A stretch of 64,000 bases of DNA from Verrucomicrobiales bacterium (GTDB lineage: Bacteria; Verrucomicrobiota; Verrucomicrobiia; Verrucomicrobiales; DEV007): positions 62,001 to 126,000 of the forward strand of contig DUBC01000052.1 in NCBI GenBank assembly GCA_012960505.1, in the 5' to 3' direction. A program made the position numbers and the translations under genes. This document shows, one piece after another, positions 18,655 to 27,207 of the stretch (position 1 is its first letter; each line of letters opens with the position of its first letter). The notes beneath the pieces were generated by a model, which worked only from the letters and a program-made list of their open reading frames with translations, did no database searches and was not told the DNA's origin.

Positions 18655-19821
18655 ATGCGATTAGTATGGAATATTAACTCACAAGGATTTGTTCTTTTAG
18701 CCAGTATTATTCTAATAATATTAGTCCCATTTGATGGGAAGGCTGAGGATGAACCGCTTTTCCATACATGGGAAGAGCAGATACCGGTCATGGCACATCT
18801 TGCCGTATCTATGAATGGAACAGTTCTCCTCTTCAAAGAACAACGCGATAAGGGCATGATTGAGGTTAAGCGGAGTAAGGATGGAGGAAAGACATGGGGA
18901 GGATTTCTAGTCGTCGGCGAGCGCGTTGATTTGGGTGATGATATGTCTGATGATGGTCGGTACAGAGGTGGTCATGTGGGATGGAGTGAGCTTGCCAATG
19001 TTACTGTTGATGAAACGAGTGGTGACATATTGGTATTTGCCGGTGGTCTCAAGCCTGCTCAGATTCTCTATAGGAGCAAAGATCATGGAAAGACTTGGGC
19101 ACAGGAAAAAATTACAATGAAACCTGATAAGAATGGCTGGCTCGCAACAACGTATTGCTGTGATCCGGGTATTACTATTCGTCATGGTAAGGCAAGGGGC
19201 CGGTTATTGATGCCTGCTCAGGTTTTTGTAGGACCTGTGAATAATGATGGGACTAGAATTTACCTGAATAAGGGTCAGGGCCGTAAATTTTTTGCTAAGA
19301 GGTACAGCAATGCTCTTTACAGTGATGATGGTGGCAGGACATGGATTCCGAGTGAACCTTTCCCCCTTCTCGGTACTTCTGAACCGTCCTTATGTGAATT
19401 GAAAAACGGACACATCTATTATAATGCTAGGACCCATGTTCGTCGGGGAAATAAACAAGTCGGGATCAGTGAGGATTCTGGAAAATCATGGGAAAACGCT
19501 CGCGAAGATGATGAGCTATTCGATGGTCCGCCTGATAATTATGGCTGTAAGGGAGCACTGGTCCGGATCCCAGGCCAGGACACCGATGTTCTTCTTTACA
19601 GCTCACCCGGCAGAAAAGACAAGCGTGAAGATATTACCATAAAGGTAAGTTTTGATGGGGCTAAGAGCTGGCCCATAAGGCGCATGGTCCGAAAAGGACC
19701 TGGTAATTATACGTGGATGGCTGCCGGCCGTCCGGGAACACCGAGTGAAGGGATGATTTATCTGGTGTCGAATAAGGATTGGATGGCCCGCTTTAATCTT
19801 GCGTGGCTACTTGATGATTAG
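18655..19821 (+). CDS. Sialidase/BNR-repeat family secreted protein
   Basis: This 388-residue protein has a signal peptide (about 1-31) and at least four Asp-box (BNR) repeats: SKDGGKTWG, SKDHGKTWA, SDDGGRTWI and SEDSGKSWE. These mark a six-bladed sialidase-like beta-propeller. The family includes exo-alpha-sialidases and many relatives with other or unknown substrates. In PVC bacteria these proteins are abundant and may act on other acidic sugars. It is the last gene of the sulfatase-amidase-sialidase run, 21 bases after the amidase, which suggests a joint role in breaking down complex glycans. Confidence 0.85.
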   Translation: MRLVWNINSQGFVLLASIILIILVPFDGKAEDEPLFHTWEEQIPVMAHLAVSMNGTVLLFKEQRDKGMIEVKRSKDGGKTWGGFLVVGERVDLGDDMSDDGRYRGGHVGWSELANVTVDETSGDILVFAGGLKPAQILYRSKDHGKTWAQEKITMKPDKNGWLATTYCCDPGITIRHGKARGRLLMPAQVFVGPVNNDGTRIYLNKGQGRKFFAKRYSNALYSDDGGRTWIPSEPFPLLGTSEPSLCELKNGHIYYNARTHVRRGNKQVGISEDSGKSWENAREDDELFDGPPDNYGCKGALVRIPGQDTDVLLYSSPGRKDKREDITIKVSFDGAKSWPIRRMVRKGPGNYTWMAAGRPGTPSEGMIYLVSNKDWMARFNLAWLLDD

Positions 19822-19944
19822 TTAAGATTTATTTCTATAATGAGCCTGCGTCGGTGTCATTATAAAAGAAGCAAAGTATAGCATAGGGTCGTTAGTCAAT
19901 ACTTTTAGAATCGGTACAGTGGCAACTTAGCGGAAACTGTGAAA

Positions 19945-20002
19945 AAGGTGCCCGCTTGTTGTGGGCTTCTTCTTTTGGGAGAGTTTTTCAAGCGAGCACC
20001 TT
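19945..20002 (+). terminator. Terminator-like hairpin with a competing longer stem
   Basis: Two structures share the same bases. A short stem GCCCGC (19950-19955) pairs with GTGGGC (19961-19966) over a 5-base loop and is followed by TTCTTCTTTT, which is terminator-like. The same left arm can instead pair at long range: AAGGTGCCCGCTTG (19945-19958) with CAAGCGAGCACCTT (19989-20002), a 14-base stem with one mismatch. The two folds exclude each other. It may simply terminate the sialidase operon, or act as an attenuator. Confidence 0.45.
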
Positions 20003-20045
20003 CTCCCTTAATTGATTTGTAATCTGTTTATAATCCTCATTTTCA

Positions 20046-20159
20046 ATGGAAGAGAGAATAATTGACCTTAAGAATGAAGCTCAGCAAGGAGACGTTTATG
20101 CTCATAAAATTGAGGATAACAATACTACAGGTGCAGACCAATTTATAGAAGTTGTTTAA
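20046..20159 (+). CDS. Possible 37-residue peptide or gene remnant
   Basis: A short open frame starts with ATG at 20046 and ends with TAA. The segment LKNEAQQGDVYAHK loosely resembles the start of a Sel1 repeat, so this could be a remnant of a Sel1-repeat gene. No ribosome binding site is visible. It may also be chance. Confidence 0.15.
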   Translation: MEERIIDLKNEAQQGDVYAHKIEDNNTTGADQFIEVV

Positions 20160-20223
20160 TTGTTAAGGTCTTATAAAAAATAGAGACATTTGGTAGTTGA
20201 TAAAAATAGGGTTTTTTTTCATT

Positions 20224-20247
20224 CTGTTTAAAGTTTAAACTTAACAG
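20224..20247. repeat. Near-palindrome, possible operator
   Basis: The outer arms CTGTT and AACAG flank a core of AAAGTTTAAACTT-like sequence. The site is a near-perfect inverted repeat with one extra base on the left. It lies about 80 bases upstream of the TPR gene start, a suitable place for a regulator binding site. AT-rich palindromes also arise by chance. Confidence 0.25.
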
Positions 20248-20326
20248 ATATAAAAATAATAAGCCTACGGAAATGGGCTTTGGACTGTAACTAACGAGAT
20301 AATTAAAATTCTAGATTTATTAGAGT

Positions 20327-23300
20327 ATGGGTTCCTTTAATTTTAAGAGATTCAATTATTTATTGATGGCATTAGTTCTGACTTTTCCATCCATAATATT
20401 AGCTGCAGAGGATGCAGCTCTGGATCAATATTTTGTAGCTAACGCTGCCTATAACAGAAAACTATACCCAGTTGCAGTCACGCAGTTTCAAACCTTTCTT
20501 CAAAAGAATGGCAATCATCCAAAAGCGGATCTGGCACGGAGAGGTCTTGCCCTCAGCCAATATGCGTTGAAACAATATGATAAGGCCATGCCTCAATTTG
20601 CTGCACTGTTAGCGAAGCCCAGACTGGACAAGACAATAGACAGGGAACGATTAATCATGCTGCAGGGTCAATGCATGTTATTTTCTTCAAAAAAGGACGA
20701 AGCCAGACAGCTTTTTATTGCTCAGCTTAATAATCTTAAAAACCCTACATTCAAGACCGCGGCACTTGCTGCCATTTGTGATATTTGCTTTGGTAAATCT
20801 GAATGGGACAAAGTTCTTGAATGGACCAAGAAGCTTTCCGCATCTAAACCTGCTCCAGACCAAGCGGCCAGGGCTCTATATCAGCAAGGATATGCTTTTT
20901 ATCAGACAGAAAAAACTTCGGAAGCCACAGTATCTCTTTCAAAGGTAGCTCAATTACAGGCAATACCCGAATGGAAAACCCGAGCAGCTTTTCTTCTAGG
21001 CGAATGTCATACTCTTTTAAAAGAATTTAATAAGGCTGAGCCAGCCTATGCAGCGGCTCTGCCTGGAATGAAAGGGAATGATGCATTGGAATGCCAATAC
21101 CGATTAGGATTTACACGGTTCTTACTTTCTAAATATGAACCTGCGACTTTTGATTTTGAAGCGTACCTTAAAGGCGCAAAGCCTGACGCCGAAGGTAAAC
21201 CGGCTCCGCATGTTGAAGAATCGAAATTCTATATCGCCAGAAGTTTTCTTGAACGCGAAGATTACAATCAAGCCAACCAAAAATTCAGCCAAATTGCCGG
21301 AGCCAAAAGCTTGACCGCGGCAAAAGCCAACTTGTGGTGGGCAAGAGTGTTTTCTCGCCAAAATCAGTTTCAAAGATCTGCACAAATTCTCGTTGATGCG
21401 ATTAAGCGATTCCCGAATTCCCCTGTCATCGATGATATTGAGTTTGACTATGCCAATGCACTTATCAGCTTAAAGAGTCCTGACTGGAAACTGGCCTCTG
21501 ATGCTTTGTCCCACGTCGAAGGGAGAGGCAAGTTTGGACAAATGCCCGAAGTGATAGCCCAACGTTCAACCTGCCTTCATAAGCTCAAGGATTATAACAA
21601 TAGCTTGCGATTAGCGGATAGCTTCATTGCTCGATTCAAAGACCATTCTCTTCTTGGAGATTCCCGTTACATGCGAGCAGAGAACTTGTTCCTTCTCAAT
21701 CGCAGCGATGAGTCAGCTAAGGCGTATACAGATTTTATAAAAGCACATAAGAACCATGCGAGTGTGCCTGCTGCTCAGCTCCGTATAGCGCAGGTCCATC
21801 ATCTGGCAAAGCGTTGGCCGCAGGCCCTTCAAAGTGCCCAACCGCTTCTGGCCAAGAAACCAGAAGGTAAACTCTTTACCCAATTGTCTTTTTTAGTTGG
21901 AGATTGTTTTTTTCGTCAGGATAAGTGGAAAGAGTCAATCAAACCATTTGAGGACTTCATTAATGAAAGGGTTGAGATCAATGACAAAAAACAATATAAA
22001 GTAAGTGCTGGCCCGAACTTGGACACGGCTCTCATCCAGGTAGCAGTCGCTTATGACCGGACAGAAGAAAAGGCCAAGGCACTGGGACACCTCCTCACAC
22101 TCGCAAACCATTATCCTGGAATTACTTCTCACCTTCCGCTTGCCCTTGCAGAGCAGGGTCGGCTCTCTTTCCAGACAGAGGATCTTAAAACAGCAAGAGG
22201 ATCCCTCGAAAGATTTATAAATGAAGACAAAGCCAATAAGGATCCGTTCAAGGCTGGGGCTCCACAACAAAGGCCACGCGTCATGTATTATCTGGGATGG
22301 GTAAATGCGTCAGAAAAAAAGCACGTAGAAGCGGCAAATTATTTTTCGCAGGTTCCCCGTAATCATCCTCTTGCAGCAGATGCTGCACTTCAGCAGGGAA
22401 TAGCTCTCATCAATGCCGAAAATTTTGAGATTGCCTCAAAGCATTTTCCGCAAATGCTAAATCAATTCAGGGAACATGAGAAATTGTCTTTGGTTGTTTA
22501 TTATGCCGGGCTTTCCGCCTCCAAACAGAAAGACTGGAACAATGCGGCAAATCATTTTAAGCGCGTCACTGAAACTTATCCAAAATCTGAATTTGCTGAT
22601 CAGGCATTGTATGAATGGGCCTGGGCAGAGAGAGCCAGGAAAAGAGACAAGGAGGCGGTCCTTCTTTATGAAAAATTACTCGCTACTCACCCGAAGAGTC
22701 AGCTCATTGTGAAAGTGCAAAGTGAATTAGCTGAATTAAATTTAGATAGTGGTGCTCAGGAAAAAGTGATAGCACAGCTGACAACCATACTTAAGGGGAT
22801 GAAGGACGATTCTTTTAAAGAACCGATAAGAATTCAGCTTGCCAGCGCCCATTTTAAAAAAGCAGATTTTGAGATTGCTGCAGGGATGTTCGAAAAACTG
22901 ATTATCGAATACCCAGAATCAAAACTACTCGCGTCGATGCTCTTTCAGGCTGGCGAAGCACGGTTCAAATTAAAAGAGACCGTTACTGCTAGAAATCATT
23001 TCGCGGTCTCGGCTAAGGTGCCCGGAATTGATGCGATACTCGCTGAGACAGTCATTATGCGCTTAGGTGAAACACAGTCTCTCACTGGTCAGAACAATGA
23101 AGCCTCGCAGACCTACAGAAATTTTTTGAACCGGTTCAAAGAAAGTAAATGGATTAGAAATGCTCAGTTCGGACTTGCTTATGCTCTTGAAAATAACAAT
23201 AATCCGAACGGGGCCATATCAGAGTATCAAAAACTTTTGTCAGATGCAAAAATTGTTGACCTCTGGACAGTCAGGAGCCGATTCCAGACCGGTGAATGTT

Positions 23301-23536
23301 TTTTCAATTTGCAAAATTATGAAAAGGCAATTGCTGAATTTGTTAATGTAGAAATTAATTTTAAGAAGTACCCAAGCTGGCAAGCAAAGTCCATACTCGA
23401 GATTGGGCGTGTGCTGTTGGCTCAAGACAAAAAGGAAGAAGCCACACAACGATTCAAAGACGTAATCAATAAATATAGCAAAGAAAAGGCAGCGATTGTT
23501 GCCCGGCAATATCTTGATGAACTTCGTACAAACTGA
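20327..23536 (+). CDS. Large exported TPR-repeat protein, first gene of the Tol/Exb-like operon
   Basis: This 1069-residue protein has a signal peptide (about 1-27, ending near ILAAEDAA) and then consists almost wholly of tetratricopeptide-like repeats, visible as recurring A-x-x-x-Y/F, PKS and AL-YEWAWAE patterns. The repeats resemble the periplasmic helical repeats of CpoB/YbgF and BamD, which act as scaffolds in the envelope. It is followed after 24 bases by an ExbB/TolQ gene and then ExbD/TolR, so it probably sits in the periplasm as an adaptor of this proton-driven complex, like CpoB (YbgF) in the Tol-Pal system but about four times longer. No ribosome binding site is visible before the ATG. 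Confidence 0.85.
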   Translation: MGSFNFKRFNYLLMALVLTFPSIILAAEDAALDQYFVANAAYNRKLYPVAVTQFQTFLQKNGNHPKADLARRGLALSQYALKQYDKAMPQFAALLAKPRLDKTIDRERLIMLQGQCMLFSSKKDEARQLFIAQLNNLKNPTFKTAALAAICDICFGKSEWDKVLEWTKKLSASKPAPDQAARALYQQGYAFYQTEKTSEATVSLSKVAQLQAIPEWKTRAAFLLGECHTLLKEFNKAEPAYAAALPGMKGNDALECQYRLGFTRFLLSKYEPATFDFEAYLKGAKPDAEGKPAPHVEESKFYIARSFLEREDYNQANQKFSQIAGAKSLTAAKANLWWARVFSRQNQFQRSAQILVDAIKRFPNSPVIDDIEFDYANALISLKSPDWKLASDALSHVEGRGKFGQMPEVIAQRSTCLHKLKDYNNSLRLADSFIARFKDHSLLGDSRYMRAENLFLLNRSDESAKAYTDFIKAHKNHASVPAAQLRIAQVHHLAKRWPQALQSAQPLLAKKPEGKLFTQLSFLVGDCFFRQDKWKESIKPFEDFINERVEINDKKQYKVSAGPNLDTALIQVAVAYDRTEEKAKALGHLLTLANHYPGITSHLPLALAEQGRLSFQTEDLKTARGSLERFINEDKANKDPFKAGAPQQRPRVMYYLGWVNASEKKHVEAANYFSQVPRNHPLAADAALQQGIALINAENFEIASKHFPQMLNQFREHEKLSLVVYYAGLSASKQKDWNNAANHFKRVTETYPKSEFADQALYEWAWAERARKRDKEAVLLYEKLLATHPKSQLIVKVQSELAELNLDSGAQEKVIAQLTTILKGMKDDSFKEPIRIQLASAHFKKADFEIAAGMFEKLIIEYPESKLLASMLFQAGEARFKLKETVTARNHFAVSAKVPGIDAILAETVIMRLGETQSLTGQNNEASQTYRNFLNRFKESKWIRNAQFGLAYALENNNNPNGAISEYQKLLSDAKIVDLWTVRSRFQTGECFFNLQNYEKAIAEFVNVEINFKKYPSWQAKSILEIGRVLLAQDKKEEATQRFKDVINKYSKEKAAIVARQYLDELRTN

Positions 23537-23560
23537 TCAAATTTATAATTACTAACTGCA

Positions 23561-24391
23561 ATGTACCTTAATAAAAAACACAATCTAATAAACGTTATTC
23601 GCTGGTCCAACCTGATGATAATTTGTATCCTAGTCTTTATGGCCTTCGACTCATTTGCTTTTGGGGCCGAGGTCGGTGAAGGGGCCGGAGAAGACAAGGA
23701 AACAATGTTGAGCCTTCTCAAAAAGGGTGGCCCTGTCATGTATCCATTAGGGCTTGCATCAATTCTTGCACTTGCGCTGGGGCTGGAACGATTCATATCA
23801 CTTACGAAAGAAAGAGTCCTTCCTGTTGGATTCTTGCAGGGCCTCGGGCAGGCCTGGAACAGTGATTCGACTGGTCAGGCCGCTGAAAAGTATTGTGAAG
23901 ATTCGTCCGGGGCATGCGGACATGTTTTCAAAGCAGGTATTCAATGGCGCAATGAAGGACATCAGGCAGTCAGCAAAGCCTTAGAGGATGCTGGATCCAA
24001 GGAAGCTGAAAAAATGAAACGCAGCTTACGTCCCCTTTCAGTCATAGCAGGTGTTTGTCCGCTCTTGGGCTTACTCGGAACAGTTTACGGCATGATCGAT
24101 GCGTTCCAGAAAACCGCTGACAGTGGTGGTGCTGCAAAGACTGCAGACCTTGCCAATGGCATCTATCAGGCACTAGTGAGTACGGCTGCGGGCTTAACGA
24201 TTGCGATTCCTGTACTTTTATTATTTCAGTGGCTTTCCACCAGAGCTGACAAAGTCATTGACCATATAGATGATGTCGGCACTGAATTTATTGTTACTCA
24301 TGCTTTGGCTAATTCAGCTCCGACGACTGGCCCTGCTGATGCCGGTCAGGATATTAACGATCAAACTAACGTTTCAGAAGGGACTGCATAA
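23561..24391 (+). CDS. MotA/TolQ/ExbB family proton channel protein
   Basis: This 276-residue inner-membrane protein belongs to the ExbB/TolQ family, which uses the proton gradient to drive TonB or TolA. It has the three usual helices: about 56-78 (MYPLGLASILALALGLERF), about 155-180 (VCPLLGLLGTVYGMIDAF) and about 208-230 (ALVSTAAGLTIAIPVLLL). An additional N-terminal hydrophobic segment (about 15-36, ending DSFAFGAE) looks like a signal peptide or extra helix, as in some longer ExbB proteins. Its stop overlaps the start of the ExbD gene by one base (TAATG), a sign of translational coupling and of a fixed subunit ratio. Confidence 0.92.
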   Translation: MYLNKKHNLINVIRWSNLMIICILVFMAFDSFAFGAEVGEGAGEDKETMLSLLKKGGPVMYPLGLASILALALGLERFISLTKERVLPVGFLQGLGQAWNSDSTGQAAEKYCEDSSGACGHVFKAGIQWRNEGHQAVSKALEDAGSKEAEKMKRSLRPLSVIAGVCPLLGLLGTVYGMIDAFQKTADSGGAAKTADLANGIYQALVSTAAGLTIAIPVLLLFQWLSTRADKVIDHIDDVGTEFIVTHALANSAPTTGPADAGQDINDQTNVSEGTA

Positions 24392-24810
24392 TGAACTGCC
24401 GCCAAAAATCTTCTTCTAACGACGGAGAAATTATCAATATTTCCAGCATGCTGGATGTGATGTTCATTTTGATCATCTTTTTCTTAGTTACTACTACTTT
24501 CAAAGAAGAGGAAATTGATCATATGGTGAACCTTCCTGTAGATGCGAAGAATCAGTCATTGACTCAATCGACCGGGAACCTGATCAAGATTAATATTCGT
24601 AAGAGCGGTGCTTATGTATTGATGGGAAAACAGGTCACTGAGGAACAAATTTCCGACTGGATGAAGACCGAAGTTGAAAAGAAACCTGATATCAAGGTAC
24701 TTATACGAAGTGATCAGGATGCGAAACATCTTTATCTCGCAAATGTCATGTCAATTTGTAGACACGTCGGTGTTCCGAGGGCCAACATTGCTGTTAAAAC
24801 CGAACGGTAA
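24391..24810 (+). CDS. ExbD/TolR family biopolymer transport protein
   Basis: The 139-residue product has the ExbD/TolR layout: a short cytoplasmic N-terminus, one transmembrane helix (about 21-38) that begins with the essential proton-carrying Asp (Asp22 in SSMLDVMFILIIFFLV), and a periplasmic domain (about 45-139). It overlaps the ExbB gene by one base and precedes the PD40/toroid protein by 12 bases. With ExbB it should form the proton channel that energises the large proteins encoded downstream. Confidence 0.92.
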   Translation: MNCRQKSSSNDGEIINISSMLDVMFILIIFFLVTTTFKEEEIDHMVNLPVDAKNQSLTQSTGNLIKINIRKSGAYVLMGKQVTEEQISDWMKTEVEKKPDIKVLIRSDQDAKHLYLANVMSICRHVGVPRANIAVKTER

Positions 24811-24822
24811 TCTGTTGTTAAA

Positions 24823-27195
24823 ATGCCCAGTTCAAAACCAACTGATCCTGATCCGGAGGAGACTTCGGGGGTCATCTTGGGTCTAACGAAGAAACGTCGC
24901 TATAAAATATATGCCTGGGGTGCCTTGTTATTGATCCTCAGTGCAATTATTCTGACCTGGTCATATCTAAGACCAGAACGTTGGTACACGTATACGGATC
25001 AGGTAGCATTCGAACAAGTGGCCCAAGACGTTCAGCCTGGTTACGTGGTATGGGATCCTGCCCAGGCGGTCACTGAGGTGATTGGGGCTGAGGGCATGAT
25101 AGGTCAACCGGCAATTTCTTCAGACGGGGCTCGAATGGTTTACTCTGTTGCGAACGAAGAAGATAATTCCAATATATTTCTAAGAATTTGGGATGGCAAT
25201 AATTGGGGAGAACCGCGACCAATGCGGGCCCTGAATAGTCAATTTAATGAAACGACTCCCACGCTCAGCGGTAACGGAGAATTACTTTTTTTTACCAGTG
25301 ATCGTCCCGGAGGTCAGGGAGGTAAGGACATCTGGGTATCAAAGTGGGACGGTGTTGAATATGCATGGCCTTTGCCGCTCACGGCAAGGGTCAATACTCC
25401 TTTTGACGAAACTGATCCGGATCTTTCTCCGGATAATATGACACTTTTCTTTGTATCTAACCGTCCTCACCAAGGCGTTGGGATTAGTGAAAAGGAGGCC
25501 GCAGAGGCAGCAGCAGCTGAGCAGTTAGCAGACGTTTCAGAACAGAAAGTCGATTTCGAAATATATTCCGCAGACATTGCTACTGAAACAGCTTTTGATT
25601 TAATAACAGAACGTCAATTGAGCATGCTTTATTCACTGAGGGAAGGGGCTCTAGCGGATAAAAATGTTATGTCTAAGTTGGGCGGATCAAAGCCCAGTGA
25701 AAGTGCCGTTGAAAAGGCCCTCGCCTATCTTGCTAATTTACAGGAAGAGGATGGAAGATGGGACATCGGCAAATCTGGTGGACAGGCAGGCCATGACGTT
25801 GCGGCAACTTCTTTCAGTTTATTGGCCTTTTATGGAAGAGGTGAACGGCATGATAAGGAGTGCAAATATCAGGCCAAAGTAAAACTTGGATTGGACTGGT
25901 TACTGGGCCAGCAGAATGCCGCTAGCGGAGACTTGCGGGGCAATAGCCCAAAAAACAACGCAATGTACGATCACGGTATCGCGGCTCTTGCATTGGTCGA
26001 AGCTTATGGCGTCACGAAAGATAGCGAATTAAAGCTAAAGGCACAGGCAGCAATTGATTTTATTGTGGAATCCCAACACGAGGAAGGTGGATGGCGATAC
26101 AAGCCAAAGGAGCGTGGTGACCTTTCAGTGACTGGGTGGATGGTCATGGCTTTGGCAAGCGCGAAGATGTCAGGCCTTGCAATTCCTCAAAGTACTTTGG
26201 ACGGGGTAGATAATTTTCTTGAGATAATCAGTGGAGGCAAGGACGGCGGGTCTTACGGGTACACGGACTCACCTGGAAAGGGTAATTCGGGGAAAAATGC
26301 AATGAATGCTGCAGGATTTTTCTGTGCCCAACTAAATGGTGCTTCATCAAATGCTGCAAAGGCCTTCGAGTCGTCTCTCATAATCGACAAGACCGGCTTT
26401 CAAATGAATGACATTTATTACGTATATTATGGAACATTGGCTGCTTATCAGCATCAGGGACCAGTGTGGAGGAAATGGCTGGCAAAAATGCATTCTGAAT
26501 TTCTCAAAACACAAGAACCTGAAGGATCATGGCCGGTAGGAGGGGGGCACGGTGGACAAATGGGTAAGGTCATTGTCACGGCCCTCGTCGCATTGTGCCT
26601 AGAGGCACAATATCGGTACACTCCCCTTTATGGACTTGGGTTTGAACCTGACCCGGAAGGACCAAATCTAAATGTCCTTGATAGCAAATCATTGCCGAAA
26701 GATCCAATTTTTCGCCATGCTAAACATTTGAAGGAGTTCGGTTCTCCGTCTGATGAAATGGCTCCTGTAATCACCGATCATGGTGACTTTGTTTATTTTA
26801 CCTCATCCCGTGAGGGCGGGTTCGGAGGTTCGGACATTTACCGATCACGGATCAGCGGAGAAGAACCATCGGTTCCTGCCAATCTAGGAGAAGAAGTTAA
26901 TAGTAAGTTCAATGAAACGAATCCTGCAGTCCGAATGGCTGGGTTTCATTTACTTTTTAATTCTGACCGGAAGCAGAGCATTTCATCTTTATATGGGACA
27001 AAGAGTAAGAGAGTCATGATGCGTTATGATTATTCCAAGATGCCGTCCATGACCTGGGTAAAAAATAATCTCGTGTTGTTGGGCAGTGCATTAACTCTCT
27101 TTATTCTCTTTATCTTCTTATTTATTCGAGCATTCAAGAGGACCCAAAGTGTTACTGAGGAAAATGATGAGGTAACCCAGGCAAGCGCCAACTAG
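24823..27195 (+). CDS. Membrane protein with PD40 beta-propeller repeats and an inserted alpha/alpha-toroid domain
   Basis: This 790-residue protein has an N-terminal transmembrane helix (about 27-46) and a C-terminal one (about 750-769). Between them are TolB/Pal-type PD40 repeats (FFTSDRPGGQGGKDIW near residue 160, FFVSNRPHQG near 210), then an alpha/alpha-toroid of the prenyltransferase/squalene-oxidase type (about 290-606, with LANLQEEDGRWD, GGWRYKPK, SVTGWMVMAL), and then further PD40 repeats (FTSSREGGFGGSDIY near 655). The toroid therefore interrupts the propeller. The fold is shared by terpene cyclases, prenyltransferases and complement-like thioester domains; the full DXDD motif of squalene-hopene cyclase is absent (ERGDLS, with Asp433 at the central position), so enzyme activity is uncertain. 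The next gene encodes a paralogue. Known PD40 proteins such as TolB bind envelope partners. Confidence 0.85.
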   Translation: MPSSKPTDPDPEETSGVILGLTKKRRYKIYAWGALLLILSAIILTWSYLRPERWYTYTDQVAFEQVAQDVQPGYVVWDPAQAVTEVIGAEGMIGQPAISSDGARMVYSVANEEDNSNIFLRIWDGNNWGEPRPMRALNSQFNETTPTLSGNGELLFFTSDRPGGQGGKDIWVSKWDGVEYAWPLPLTARVNTPFDETDPDLSPDNMTLFFVSNRPHQGVGISEKEAAEAAAAEQLADVSEQKVDFEIYSADIATETAFDLITERQLSMLYSLREGALADKNVMSKLGGSKPSESAVEKALAYLANLQEEDGRWDIGKSGGQAGHDVAATSFSLLAFYGRGERHDKECKYQAKVKLGLDWLLGQQNAASGDLRGNSPKNNAMYDHGIAALALVEAYGVTKDSELKLKAQAAIDFIVESQHEEGGWRYKPKERGDLSVTGWMVMALASAKMSGLAIPQSTLDGVDNFLEIISGGKDGGSYGYTDSPGKGNSGKNAMNAAGFFCAQLNGASSNAAKAFESSLIIDKTGFQMNDIYYVYYGTLAAYQHQGPVWRKWLAKMHSEFLKTQEPEGSWPVGGGHGGQMGKVIVTALVALCLEAQYRYTPLYGLGFEPDPEGPNLNVLDSKSLPKDPIFRHAKHLKEFGSPSDEMAPVITDHGDFVYFTSSREGGFGGSDIYRSRISGEEPSVPANLGEEVNSKFNETNPAVRMAGFHLLFNSDRKQSISSLYGTKSKRVMMRYDYSKMPSMTWVKNNLVLLGSALTLFILFIFLFIRAFKRTQSVTEENDEVTQASAN

Positions 27196-27207
27196 TGGTT
27201 AAAAATA

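Larger units (their letters stand above)
19822..20326 (+). promoter_or_regulatory. 505-base intergenic leader before the Tol/Exb-like operon
   Basis: This is the only gap over 300 bases without a firm gene. It contains a hairpin pair at 19945-20002 (listed separately), an open frame of 37 codons at 20046-20159, and a near-palindrome at 20224-20247 whose core is GTTTAAAC. The last 170 bases are very AT-rich. It probably holds the end of the upstream operon and the promoter and leader of the five-gene operon that starts at 20327. Confidence 0.45.

Noticed and set aside
20046-20159. Functional Sel1-repeat protein
   Set aside because: Only a few residues resemble a Sel1 repeat, the frame is 37 codons long and there is no ribosome binding site; kept only as a low-confidence feature.
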